Part shown: piece after piece, positions 34,662 through 42,820 of the stretch
Layout: each line of letters starts with the position of its first letter
How positions within the stretch are numbered: the first letter of the stretch is position 1
DNA from: Arthrobacter sp. PvP023
GTDB lineage: Bacteria; Actinomycetota; Actinomycetes; Actinomycetales; Micrococcaceae
DNA: 64,000 nucleotides
Assembly (NCBI RefSeq): GCF_017832975.1
Contig: NZ_JAFIBI010000001.1
Location: 1,488,001-1,552,000, forward strand
Direction: 5' to 3'
Program-made: the position numbers and the translations under genes
The notes under the pieces: generated by a model
Told to the model about the DNA's origin: nothing
Seen by the model: the letters and a program-made list of their open reading frames with translations, nothing else
The model's database searches: none

Positions 34662-35501
34662 ATGGACCTCTTCACCTTTCTGCGGCCTCGAGGAGGTGCG
34701 GCCAAACGGAGTCAGCTGGTGGCCGCCGGCTTTCAGCGGGCGGAGCTTGAGGCCGCAGTGGCAGGCGGCCTGCTGTTCCGCCCGTTGAGAGGCGTCTACG
34801 CGACAACAACCGCGGACGACGGCGTCCTGGCCGCCTTTCGGTCAAACGGCCGGCTCACGTGTATCTCGGCCGCCCCCTACTACAACCTTTGGGCGCTGCA
34901 CCCGGCACAGGCATTGCACTTGAGCTGCGGGAACGGGGTTCCTAAAGCGGGTGTGGTGGACCATTCATCCTGCACCCACCCCAAGCATCCGTCGCTGCCA
35001 GTGGCCGGGCTTGCTGACGTGCTGCTGCATGCCCTGAGGTGCCTGCCCGAGTTGGACGCGTTGGTGATGGTCCAGTGCGCCGCGCAGCGCGGTGACATAA
35101 CGGCTGAGTTCCTGCGGAAAAAGCTGCCAGGGAAGCGGAACGGCAGGGCACGCGCCGTGCTGGATCTCCTGATTCCCAGGGCGGACTCACTGCTGGAAAT
35201 ATTGGCGCATACGCATTTTGTCCGTGCGGGCCTCAATGTTCGCATGCATGTTGAGCTGCCCGGGGTCGGTGAAGTGGACTGCCTCGTGGACGATTGGCTG
35301 GTGGTGGAACTGGACGGAGCGTCCCATTTTGAACATCGACAGATCAAGAAAGACCACCGCCGGAGCAGGGCCGGCATTCTGGGAGGCCGTCTGACCCTCC
35401 GCTATTACTACGACGACGTGGTGCACCATCCCCAAGCCATGGTGGAGGAGATCCGCGCCGTACTGCGTCTTCACGCTGACGGCGGGTTCGCGCCCTGGTG
35501 A
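34662..35501 (+). CDS. DUF559-type endonuclease-domain protein
   Basis: 279 residues. N-terminal winged-helix-like region RGGAAKRSQLVAAGFQRAELEAAVAGGLLFRPLRGVY is AbiEi-like. The C-terminal domain has the DUF559/Vsr-type core: ADSLLEILAHTHFVRAGLNV, VGEVDCLVDDWLVVELDGASHF and HRRSRAGILGGRLTLRYYYDDVV, with candidate catalytic Glu/Asp residues. Its overall architecture matches the gene at 25733, though the two are only distantly alike. The ATG at 34662 begins the protein-like part. Function unknown; a nuclease role is inference from the fold. Confidence 0.65.
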   Translation: MDLFTFLRPRGGAAKRSQLVAAGFQRAELEAAVAGGLLFRPLRGVYATTTADDGVLAAFRSNGRLTCISAAPYYNLWALHPAQALHLSCGNGVPKAGVVDHSSCTHPKHPSLPVAGLADVLLHALRCLPELDALVMVQCAAQRGDITAEFLRKKLPGKRNGRARAVLDLLIPRADSLLEILAHTHFVRAGLNVRMHVELPGVGEVDCLVDDWLVVELDGASHFEHRQIKKDHRRSRAGILGGRLTLRYYYDDVVHHPQAMVEEIRAVLRLHADGGFAPW

Positions 35502-35507
35502 GCGCCA

Positions 35508-35604
35508 CGCCGTCGTGACCTTGTTTGGGGCGACCGGCCGCGGGACACGCCGTGTTTGCGGCGTATCGCCGGGGCTCCGGAGTTGGAACAGGGTCACGAC
35601 GGCG
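35508..35604. repeat. palindrome B2 downstream of second endonuclease-like gene
   Basis: 18-bp arms CGCCGTCGTGACCTTGTT (35508-35525) and AACAGGGTCACGACGGCG (35587-35604) with one mismatch, spacer 61 nt containing a smaller CACGCC/GGCGT hairpin. Lies between the convergent endonuclease-like and SUKH genes. Related to B1. Confidence 0.85.
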
Positions 35605-35632
35605 GCGGAGGCCAAAGCAGGCAGCGAGGAAG

Positions 35633-36058
35633 CTAGTCCTCTTCGTCGTTGAACGCCCACTCAAACATGTCGAACACGAATTCGGAGAACGTGCCTTCTT
35701 CGCTCTTCCACTGTCCGCGGGCGTTGTTGCGGCGGTACACAATGGGGTCCGGGACGCCAAGATCGCCCACGCGGAAACCCCAGGTGAACTGTTCTTCCTC
35801 GTCCTCAAGGAACATGAGGAAGCCTTCGTCATCAACTTCGAGTTCCTCGGGGTCCCAGAAGTAGTGGTACGCCTCCATGAGGTCCTCGCAGCCACCCAGT
35901 GCCTGGTAGAACTCCCGGAGTACCAACGGGATCTGGAACTGGTGTTCGGACAGGGCCTCGTCGAGTTCTTCGGGGGACAGCCCGTCCTCTTCCTGCCATT
36001 CGTCTTCGAGATACTTCGGAACAAGCGCGCGGAACTTCTCGAGGAACATGTCAGTCAT
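35633..36058 (-). CDS. SMI1/KNR4 (SUKH)-like small acidic protein
   Basis: 141 residues, strongly acidic. LSEHQFQIPLVLREFYQALGG is the N-terminal helix/turn of SUKH domains, followed by the strands FLMFLEDEEEQFTWGFR and PIVYRRNN. SUKH proteins are often immunity proteins against contact-dependent or polymorphic toxins, but no toxin gene is near, so the role here is open. ATG at 36058; TAGGAT lies 7 nt upstream, suggesting an almost leaderless mRNA. Confidence 0.65.
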   Translation of the reverse strand: MTDMFLEKFRALVPKYLEDEWQEEDGLSPEELDEALSEHQFQIPLVLREFYQALGGCEDLMEAYHYFWDPEELEVDDEGFLMFLEDEEEQFTWGFRVGDLGVPDPIVYRRNNARGQWKSEEGTFSEFVFDMFEWAFNDEED

Positions 36059-36072
36059 GGTTCTTATCCTAG

Positions 36073-36744
36073 CTAATCCTTGGGCCCGCCATCCGCCGTG
36101 TCCAGGCCCAGCCGGTGCCACCCGCGCACGGCCAGCGGAACGTACCAGGAACGGCGCCAGGCCGTCACCCGGAAGGCGAACACGACGGCGGCAGCGGCAC
36201 CTGCCGTGACTGCGTTGAAGGAACCGGAAACCCACAGCACAGTGGTCAGCGCCGCCCCGGTGAAGGCGGGGAGGGCATAGAGGTCCTTCGGGTCGAACAG
36301 CTGGGGCACCTCATTGGCCGTGATGTCGCGCAGGAGGCCTCCGCCCACCGCCGTCGTGACTCCCAGCAGCACCGCCGCCACCGGGTTCATCCCGGCAGTC
36401 AGCGCCTTGAGCGTACCGGTGATGCAGAACAGCGCCAGGCCGCCGGCGTCGAACAGGATAAGGAGCGACGTGTACCGCTGGACGCTGGAAAACAAGAAGT
36501 ACACCAGGACGGTGGCCAGCAGCGGGGGAGCGAGGTAGGCCGGGTTGGTGAACGCCGCGGGAGGGCCGCTGTTGAGGATGATGTCGCGGATGACACCGCC
36601 GCCCAGGGACACCAGGGACGCGAGCAACAGGGAACCGAGGATGTCGAACTGTTTCCGCGCCGCCAGCAGGGACCCGGAGACCGCAAAGAAGAAGATGCCA
36701 GCCAGATCCAGCCATACCTGAACCGCGTCGAAAGAGATGGTCAA
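36073..36744 (-). CDS. TRIC-type (UPF0126) membrane channel protein
   Basis: 223 residues with about seven membrane helices and the two-fold repeat of the TRIC/UPF0126 family: ASLVSLGGGVIRDI in the first half and LGVTTAVGGGLLRDI in the second. Bacterial members are trimeric cation channels or have been proposed as glycine transporters. TTG appears to be the start codon (TTGACCATCTC); no ATG is available in the conserved part. It is 14 nt upstream of the SUKH gene on the same strand. Confidence 0.85.
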   Translation of the reverse strand: MTISFDAVQVWLDLAGIFFFAVSGSLLAARKQFDILGSLLLASLVSLGGGVIRDIILNSGPPAAFTNPAYLAPPLLATVLVYFLFSSVQRYTSLLILFDAGGLALFCITGTLKALTAGMNPVAAVLLGVTTAVGGGLLRDITANEVPQLFDPKDLYALPAFTGAALTTVLWVSGSFNAVTAGAAAAVVFAFRVTAWRRSWYVPLAVRGWHRLGLDTADGGPKD

Positions 36745-36805
36745 TGGGCGTCCCGGTCAGTGTGGAAGGGGCGGATGGGGCGGCTCCAACGTTACGCTAG
36801 CCCCT

Positions 36806-37699
36806 ATGAATAGCCCCATCATGATCGCCTGTGCCCACGGAACGTCCAGCCCGCTGGGCGGGGCCGAGGTCAACGGCCTCCGTGCCGAGATCAGCGCCCT
36901 GCGCCCCGGCCTTGACGTCCGGGAAGCCTACGTGGATGTCCAGGACCCCGACCTCGTGGACGTCATGGCCGGACTGCCGGAAGGGGAACACGCCGTCATC
37001 GTCCCGTTGCTGCTCAGTGTTGGCTTCCACACCAAGGTGGACATCGCGAAGGCGGCGCGGGGCAGGGAGGGCAGCAGCGCCTCGGAACCGCTCGGGCCGG
37101 ACCCCCGGCTGGCGGAGATCCTCGACCAGCGGCTGCGCGAGGCCGGCGCCACCGAACACGACGCCGTCGTGCTGGCGGCCGCCGGATCCACCAACCCCAA
37201 GGCCTCGGTCAGCGTCGAAGAGCTCGCCGAACACCTCAGGGCGCTGCGGAGCAACAGGATCGTTCCCGCCTACGGTGCGGCTGCCAAACCCTCCGTGCCC
37301 GACGCCGTCGCCTCCCTGCGTGCCGAGTACCCGGGCGGGGAAGGGCAGGGGCGGGTCATCATCGCCTCATATCTGCTGGCCCACGGGTTCTTCCACGACC
37401 AGCTCGCCAAGGCCGAAGCGGACGTCGTCACGGAGCCGCTGCTGCCCTCCCGGCTTATGGCCGAGATCGCTTTGGACCGCTACGACGCTGCCGTCGCCGC
37501 GGCCCGCGAAGCCGACGCCGCCTCCCGCGAAGCCGTCACCGCGCCCCGCGAAGCCGTCGTAGGGGCCGCCTCCGCGGCTGCCTCCACGACGCCCCAAAAG
37601 CCCCTCGGGACCAACCCGTTGGAGCAGCCGAACCATGCACAGCCCAAGGGCTTCTTCAAGGCTTTCCGGCGATTCATGACGAAATATTTCCCTAGGTGA
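36806..37699 (+). CDS. sirohydrochlorin chelatase (CbiX family)
   Basis: 297 residues. Two CbiX-like halves: MIACAHGTSSPLGG with an active-site His, and SYLLAHGFFHDQL with a second His. It likely inserts iron into sirohydrochlorin to make siroheme for NirA, whose gene follows 54 nt downstream; mycobacteria have the same association (nirA, cysH, che1). The C terminus has an Ala/Arg/Glu-rich imperfect repeat (AAREADAASREAVTAPREAV) not part of the chelatase fold. Start ATG at 36806; TACGCT ends 7 nt upstream of it. Confidence 0.85.
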   Translation: MNSPIMIACAHGTSSPLGGAEVNGLRAEISALRPGLDVREAYVDVQDPDLVDVMAGLPEGEHAVIVPLLLSVGFHTKVDIAKAARGREGSSASEPLGPDPRLAEILDQRLREAGATEHDAVVLAAAGSTNPKASVSVEELAEHLRALRSNRIVPAYGAAAKPSVPDAVASLRAEYPGGEGQGRVIIASYLLAHGFFHDQLAKAEADVVTEPLLPSRLMAEIALDRYDAAVAAAREADAASREAVTAPREAVVGAASAAASTTPQKPLGTNPLEQPNHAQPKGFFKAFRRFMTKYFPR

Positions 37700-37717
37700 C
37701 CTCGCGTTTCTGACCCT

Positions 37718-37747
37718 TTGTGACGGCTTTCCGGTGGGACCTACAGT
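37718..37747 (+). promoter_or_regulatory. nirA operon promoter, leaderless
   Basis: TTGTGA (37718-37723), 18-bp spacer, TACAGT (37742-37747), then 6 nt and the nirA ATG. The expected transcription start is the A of ATG at 37754. Confidence 0.6.
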
Positions 37748-37753
37748 CGATGC

Positions 37754-39499
37754 ATGACTGATACAGCTCTAGCCGGAGCGTCCGCGGACTCCGCTGCCCC
37801 CAAGCGACCCGCACGCGCCAACCGACCGGCAGCGAAGCCGCACGGACAGTGGAAGGTTGACGGCACCACGCCGCTCAACGCCAACGAAACCTGGAAGCAG
37901 GAGGACGACGGCCTCAACGTCCGCGAGCGTATCGAGTCCATCTACTCCAAGGACGGCTTCGACTCCATCCCCGGCCAGGACCTGCACGGCCGCTTCCGCT
38001 GGTGGGGCCTCTACACGCAGCGCAAGCCCGGGATCGACGGCGGCAAGACCGCCACGCTGGAGCCGCACGAGCTTGAGGACAAGTACTTCATGCTCCGGGT
38101 TCGGATCGACGGCGGTGCGCTCACCACCGAACAGCTGCGCGTGATCGGCAACATCTCCGTGGACTTCGCCCGGGATTCGGCCGACCTCACCGACCGCCAG
38201 AACATCCAGCTGCACTGGATCCGGGTGGAGGACATCCCCGAGATCTGGAACCGGCTGGAAGGTGTGGGCCTGTCCACCACCGAAGCCTGCGGTGACGTCC
38301 CCCGCGTCATCCTCGGCTCGCCCGTGGCCGGCATCGCCAAGGACGAGCTCATCGATCCCACGCCCCTGATCGAGGAGCTGGGGGAGCGGTTCATCGGCAA
38401 CCCGCTGCTGTCCAACCTGCCGCGCAAGTACAAGACCGCCATCACCGGCCACCCCAGCCAGGACGTGGTGCACGAGATCAACGACTTCGCCCTGGTGGGC
38501 GTCAAGCACCCCGAACTCGGCATCGGCTACGACCTCTGGGCCGGCGGCGCGCTGTCCACCAACCCGATGCTCGGCAAGCGCCTCGGAGCCTTCGTCACGC
38601 CTGAGCAGGCAGCAGACGTGTGGCTCGGCGTCACCAGCATCTTCCGTGACTACGGTTACCGCCGCATGCGCACCAAGGCACGCCTGAAGTTCCTGATGGC
38701 CGACTGGGGCCCGGAGAAGTTCCGCCAGATCCTCGAGGACGAATACCTCGGCTACAAGCTGGCCGACGGTCCCGCCGCACCCAAGCCGTCCACCCCGGGC
38801 GACCACGTGGGCGTGCACGAGCAGAAGGACGGCAAGTTCTTCATCGGCGCCACCCCGATTGCGGGCCGCCTCTCCGGCGCGCAGCTGGTGAAGCTCGCGG
38901 ACACCCTCGAAGCCCGCGGCTCCTACCGCCTGCGCACCACCCCGCACCAGAAGCTGGTTGTGCTGGACGTCCCCAAGGACGAGGTTGAACCGCTGGTGGC
39001 CGAGCTCGACGCCCTGGGCCTCTCCGCCCGGCCGTCCGTGTTCCGCCGCGGCACCATCGCCTGCACCGGCATCGAATACTGCAAGCTGGCCATCGTGGAA
39101 ACCAAGGTCACCGCCGCAACCGCCGTGGCCGAGCTGGAACGCCGCCTCGCGGACCTGGCGGAGAGCGGCCAGCTGCCCCACGCCCTGTCCCTGCACATCA
39201 ACGGCTGCCCCAACTCCTGCGCCCGCATCCAGACCGCGGACATCGGACTCAAGGGCATGATGCTGCCAACGCCCGACGGCGACCCCAGCCCCGGCTTCCA
39301 GGTCCACCTGGGCGGCGGGCTGGCTTCCTCCACCCGCGAGGAAGCAGGCCTCGGACGTACCGTCCGCGGCCTGAAGGTCTACGTCGAGGACCTGCCCGAC
39401 TACGTGGAACGCGTGGTCCGGAAGTTCGCGGCCGAGCACGCCGAAGGCCAGACCTTCGCCGAGTGGGCCCACGCAGCCGAAGAGGAGGACCTGCAATGA
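37754..39499 (+). CDS. nirA: ferredoxin-dependent sulfite reductase
   Basis: 581 residues, siroheme/[4Fe-4S] nitrite/sulfite reductase reducing sulfite to sulfide. The cluster-binding Cys pairs are in CTGIEYCKLA and NGCPNSCARIQ. Tyr in RWWGLYTQRKPG (about residue 87) and Cys in TTEACGDVPR (about 179) match the positions of the Tyr-Cys crosslink described for mycobacterial NirA, a marker of the sulfite-reducing type. Overlaps cysH by 4 nt. Confidence 0.93.
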   Translation: MTDTALAGASADSAAPKRPARANRPAAKPHGQWKVDGTTPLNANETWKQEDDGLNVRERIESIYSKDGFDSIPGQDLHGRFRWWGLYTQRKPGIDGGKTATLEPHELEDKYFMLRVRIDGGALTTEQLRVIGNISVDFARDSADLTDRQNIQLHWIRVEDIPEIWNRLEGVGLSTTEACGDVPRVILGSPVAGIAKDELIDPTPLIEELGERFIGNPLLSNLPRKYKTAITGHPSQDVVHEINDFALVGVKHPELGIGYDLWAGGALSTNPMLGKRLGAFVTPEQAADVWLGVTSIFRDYGYRRMRTKARLKFLMADWGPEKFRQILEDEYLGYKLADGPAAPKPSTPGDHVGVHEQKDGKFFIGATPIAGRLSGAQLVKLADTLEARGSYRLRTTPHQKLVVLDVPKDEVEPLVAELDALGLSARPSVFRRGTIACTGIEYCKLAIVETKVTAATAVAELERRLADLAESGQLPHALSLHINGCPNSCARIQTADIGLKGMMLPTPDGDPSPGFQVHLGGGLASSTREEAGLGRTVRGLKVYVEDLPDYVERVVRKFAAEHAEGQTFAEWAHAAEEEDLQ

Positions 39500-40287
39500 G
39501 CAAGCACGCACTTGGAGTAGACCCCGTGGCAGCTCCGGCTGAGGCCTCTGCCCAGGTCGAAGCCACGGTGGCAACCGCCGCCCCGAAGCTCCGCTCCCAC
39601 GATGAGCTCAAAGCGCTGGCCGAGGCCGGCGCTGCCGAGCTCGGCTGGGACGCCCCCGCCCGCGATGTCATCGCCTGGGTGGAACGCAACTTCGAGCTTC
39701 CCGCCGTGGCCGTGGCCTGCTCCATGGCCGACGCCGTCCTGCCGGCACTCGTGGCTGACCAGCTTCCCGGCGTCGACGTCCTCTTCCTCGAGACCGGCTA
39801 CCACTTCCCGGAAACCTACGCCACGCGCGACGAGGTGGCCGCAAACCTCCGCGTCAACGTGGTGGACGTGCTTCCGGAGAACACCGTGGAGCAGCAGGAC
39901 CGCCTCCTCGGCAAGGACCTCTTCGCCCGCGACCCCGCCCAGTGCTGCGCCCTCCGCAAGGTGGCCCCGCTGCGCCGCACCCTGGCCGGCTACGAGGTCT
40001 GGTTCACCGGCGTGCGCCGTGACGAAGCCCCCACCCGCACCAACACCCCGCTGATCACCTGGGACGAGGCCAACGGCCTGGTCAAGGTCAACCCGGTGGC
40101 AGCGTGGAGCTTCGACCAGCTGGTGCAGTACTCCGACGACAACCTCCTTCCCGTCAACCCGCTGCTTTCACAGGGCTACCCGTCCATTGGCTGCCAGCCC
40201 TGCACACGCAAGGTAGCGCCCGGCGATGACCCCCGCGCCGGCCGCTGGGCAGGAACCGACAAGACAGAATGCGGACTACACGTATGA
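39496..40287 (+). CDS. cysH: adenylylsulfate (APS) reductase
   Basis: 263 residues from the ATG at 39496. Reduces activated sulfate to sulfite. The [4Fe-4S] Cys pattern QCCALRKV and GCQPCTRKV marks the APS-using bacterial type, and the catalytic ECGLHV motif is at the C terminus. The P-loop region FLETGYHFPETY is clear. The first 40 residues (Ala/Thr-rich) are an extension. ATGA overlaps join it to nirA and cysD. Confidence 0.93.
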   Translation: MSKHALGVDPVAAPAEASAQVEATVATAAPKLRSHDELKALAEAGAAELGWDAPARDVIAWVERNFELPAVAVACSMADAVLPALVADQLPGVDVLFLETGYHFPETYATRDEVAANLRVNVVDVLPENTVEQQDRLLGKDLFARDPAQCCALRKVAPLRRTLAGYEVWFTGVRRDEAPTRTNTPLITWDEANGLVKVNPVAAWSFDQLVQYSDDNLLPVNPLLSQGYPSIGCQPCTRKVAPGDDPRAGRWAGTDKTECGLHV

Positions 40288-41231
40288 GCACTTTCCTAAC
40301 TGAGGAGCCCACCCAGGTGACTGACTCGGCCGTCTCTACACGCCTCTCGTCCCTGGACACCCTCGAGTCCGAGGCCATCCACATCATCCGCGAGGTTGTT
40401 GCCGAGTTCGAGAAGCCTGCGCTGCTGTTCTCCGGCGGCAAGGACTCCGTGGTGATGCTGCACCTCGCCACCAAGGCGTTCTGGCCGGGCAAGGTCCCCT
40501 TCCCGGTGCTGCACGTGGACACCGGCCACAACTTTCCCGAGGTCATCGACTTCCGCGACCGCACGGTGGAGCGCCTGGGCCTGAAGCTGGTGGTGGGCTC
40601 CGTGCAGGAGTTCATCGATTCCGGTGAACTGGCCGAGCGTGCGGACGGCACCCGCAACCCGCTGCAGACCGTCCCGCTGCTGGACGCGATCCAGCGCAAC
40701 AAGTTCGACGCCGTCTTCGGCGGCGGCCGCCGCGACGAGGACAAGGCCCGCGCCAAGGAGCGCATCCTGAGCCTCCGCGACGAATTCGGCCAGTGGGATC
40801 CGCGCAACCAGCGCCCCGAGCTGTGGAACCTGTACAACGGCCGCCACACCGTGGGCCAGCACGTCCGCGCTTTCCCCATCAGCAACTGGACCGAGCTGGA
40901 TGTGTGGCGCTACATCGAGCGCGAAAACATCGAGCTGCCCGGCCTGTACTACGCCCACGACCGCGAGGTCTTCGCCCGCGACGGCATGTGGCGCGCGGTC
41001 GGCGAGGTTTCCCAGCCCCGCCCCGACGAGGAAGTCATCACCAAGACCGTCCGCTACCGGACCGTCGGTGACATGTCCTGCACCGGCGCTGTTGAGTCGG
41101 CCGCCGCCACGGTGCGCGACGTCGTCATTGAAGTTGCCGCCTCCACCATCACCGAACGTGGCGCCACCCGTGCGGATGACCGCATTTCCGAGGCCGCCAT
41201 GGAAGACCGCAAGAAGGATGGCTATTTCTAA
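40284..41231 (+). CDS. cysD: sulfate adenylyltransferase subunit 2
   Basis: 315 residues. PP-loop motif LLFSGGKDSVVMLH and the HVDTGHNFPEVIDFRD segment of CysD; the C terminus reads DRISEAAMEDRKKDGYF as in the family. With CysN it makes APS from sulfate and ATP. Start by ATGA overlap with cysH; it ends with a TAATG overlap with cysN. Confidence 0.95.
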   Translation: MSTFLTEEPTQVTDSAVSTRLSSLDTLESEAIHIIREVVAEFEKPALLFSGGKDSVVMLHLATKAFWPGKVPFPVLHVDTGHNFPEVIDFRDRTVERLGLKLVVGSVQEFIDSGELAERADGTRNPLQTVPLLDAIQRNKFDAVFGGGRRDEDKARAKERILSLRDEFGQWDPRNQRPELWNLYNGRHTVGQHVRAFPISNWTELDVWRYIERENIELPGLYYAHDREVFARDGMWRAVGEVSQPRPDEEVITKTVRYRTVGDMSCTGAVESAAATVRDVVIEVAASTITERGATRADDRISEAAMEDRKKDGYF

Positions 41232-42652
41232 TGAGCACCGAAATCGATACAGCCCGCGCGGCTGCCCTTCTTGACGAGGCCCCCCTCGCGCACGCCTCGC
41301 TGTTCCGCTTCGCCACCGCCGGATCGGTCGACGACGGCAAGTCCACTCTGGTGGGCCGCCTCCTGCACGACTCCAAGGCGATCCTGGCAGACCAGCTCGA
41401 CGCCGTCGCCCGCACCTCCGCGGACCGCGGATTCGGCGGCTCGGCCGGCGGCATTGACTTGGCACTCCTGACCGACGGCCTGCGCGCCGAGCGCGAGCAG
41501 GGCATCACCATCGACGTCGCCTACCGCTACTTCGCCACGGACCGCCGCAGCTTCATCCTGGCTGACTGCCCCGGGCACGTGCAGTACACCAAGAACACGG
41601 TGACCGGCGCGTCCACCGCGGATGCCGTCGTCGTGCTCATTGACGCCCGCAAGGGTGTGCTGGAGCAGACCCGCCGGCACCTGTCCGTGCTGCAGCTGCT
41701 GCGTGTGGCCCACGTGATTGTGGCCGTGAACAAGATCGACCTGGTGGACTTCAGCGAGACCGTGTTCCGCGAGATCGAAGCCGACGTGCAGAAGGTGGGC
41801 CGAGAACTGGGCCTCGGTGCCGATGGCATCACCGACCTGCTGGTGGTTCCGGTCTCCGCGCTCGACGGCGACAACGTGGTGGAGCGCTCGGAGCGCACCC
41901 CCTGGTACACGGGACCGGCACTGCTCGAAGTACTCGAAACCCTTCCTGCCGCGGACGAACTGGAGAGCCACCTGGAGAGCTTCCGCTTCCCCGTGCAGCT
42001 GGTGGTCCGGCCGCAGGGCGCGCTGGCGCCTGACGCGGTTGCCGGCGGACTCGACGTCGAGAAATACCGTGACTACCGTGCTTACGCCGGGCAGATCACC
42101 GAAGGCTCGGTGAAGGTGGGGGACAAGGTCAGCGTGCTGACCCCCGGCCAGGACCCGCGCACCACCACGGTGACGGGCATCGATTTCGCGGGCGCCGAGC
42201 TCACCGAAGCCGTGGCACCGCAGTCAGTGGCGATCCGCCTTGCAGACGAATTCGACGTCGCCCGCGGTGACACCATCGCCGCCGCAGGCACCGTCCGCGA
42301 AGCGTCCGCCGACCTCTACGCGGCGCTGTGCTGGCTCTCCCCGAAGCCGCTCCGCGAGGGTGCCAAGGTGCTGGTCAAGCACGGCACCCGCACCGTGCAG
42401 GCGCTGGTCCGCAGCGTCAGCGGCAAACTGGACCTGGCCACCTTCAAGCTTGAGGGTGCGTCCAGCCTGGAGCTCAACGACATCGGCCACGCGCAGCTCC
42501 GGCTCGCCGCCCCGCTGCCGCTGGAAAACTACCTGCACCACCGCCGCACCGGCGCCTTCCTGGTGATCGACCCGCTGGACGGCAACACTCTGGCCGCCGG
42601 CCTGGTCAACGACCACCCGGGCGACCACGAGGACGAGCGCTACAGCATCTAA
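41231..42652 (+). CDS. cysN: sulfate adenylyltransferase subunit 1 (GTPase)
   Basis: 473 residues, EF-Tu-like GTPase that drives APS formation. G1 GSVDDGKSTLVGRL, G3 DCPGHVQYTKN, G4 NKIDLVD. No APS kinase domain is fused at the C terminus, which fits direct use of APS by CysH. Last gene of the nirA-cysHDN operon, followed by a strong terminator. Confidence 0.95.
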   Translation: MSTEIDTARAAALLDEAPLAHASLFRFATAGSVDDGKSTLVGRLLHDSKAILADQLDAVARTSADRGFGGSAGGIDLALLTDGLRAEREQGITIDVAYRYFATDRRSFILADCPGHVQYTKNTVTGASTADAVVVLIDARKGVLEQTRRHLSVLQLLRVAHVIVAVNKIDLVDFSETVFREIEADVQKVGRELGLGADGITDLLVVPVSALDGDNVVERSERTPWYTGPALLEVLETLPAADELESHLESFRFPVQLVVRPQGALAPDAVAGGLDVEKYRDYRAYAGQITEGSVKVGDKVSVLTPGQDPRTTTVTGIDFAGAELTEAVAPQSVAIRLADEFDVARGDTIAAAGTVREASADLYAALCWLSPKPLREGAKVLVKHGTRTVQALVRSVSGKLDLATFKLEGASSLELNDIGHAQLRLAAPLPLENYLHHRRTGAFLVIDPLDGNTLAAGLVNDHPGDHEDERYSI

Positions 42653-42665
42653 TTGACGAGGAACC

Positions 42666-42727
42666 GCGGCTTGTTCGCCAAACCTGACCCTCGAGGACAG
42701 GTTCTGCGAACAAGCCGCTGTTTTTTG
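42666..42727 (+). terminator. intrinsic terminator after cysN
   Basis: GCGGCTTGTTCGC (42666-42678) pairs perfectly with GCGAACAAGCCGC (42706-42718), with an inner AACCTG/CAGGTT stem, followed by TGTTTTTTG. A canonical rho-independent terminator. Confidence 0.95.
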
Positions 42728-42820
42728 TCCGGGAAACGTGAAAGCCCGGCAGTAGCTGAAACCCGCTGCCTTGGATACTCTGCTGGTAGATGCGCTGCGC
42801 GATGATCTGAGGGGGACCGG

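Noticed and set aside
37700..37753. Riboswitch upstream of the sulfur operon
   Set aside because: The spacer is only 54 bp and is filled by a promoter that appears to start transcription at the nirA ATG, leaving no room for a leader.
37769..39574. Long antisense open frame opposite nirA (about 600 codons)
   Set aside because: A mirror frame produced by high-GC codon usage; its translation has no domain character and nirA on the plus strand is unambiguous. The same applies to long antisense frames opposite the GH144/GH3 genes, menD, cysD, cysN, fprA and the NRPS.
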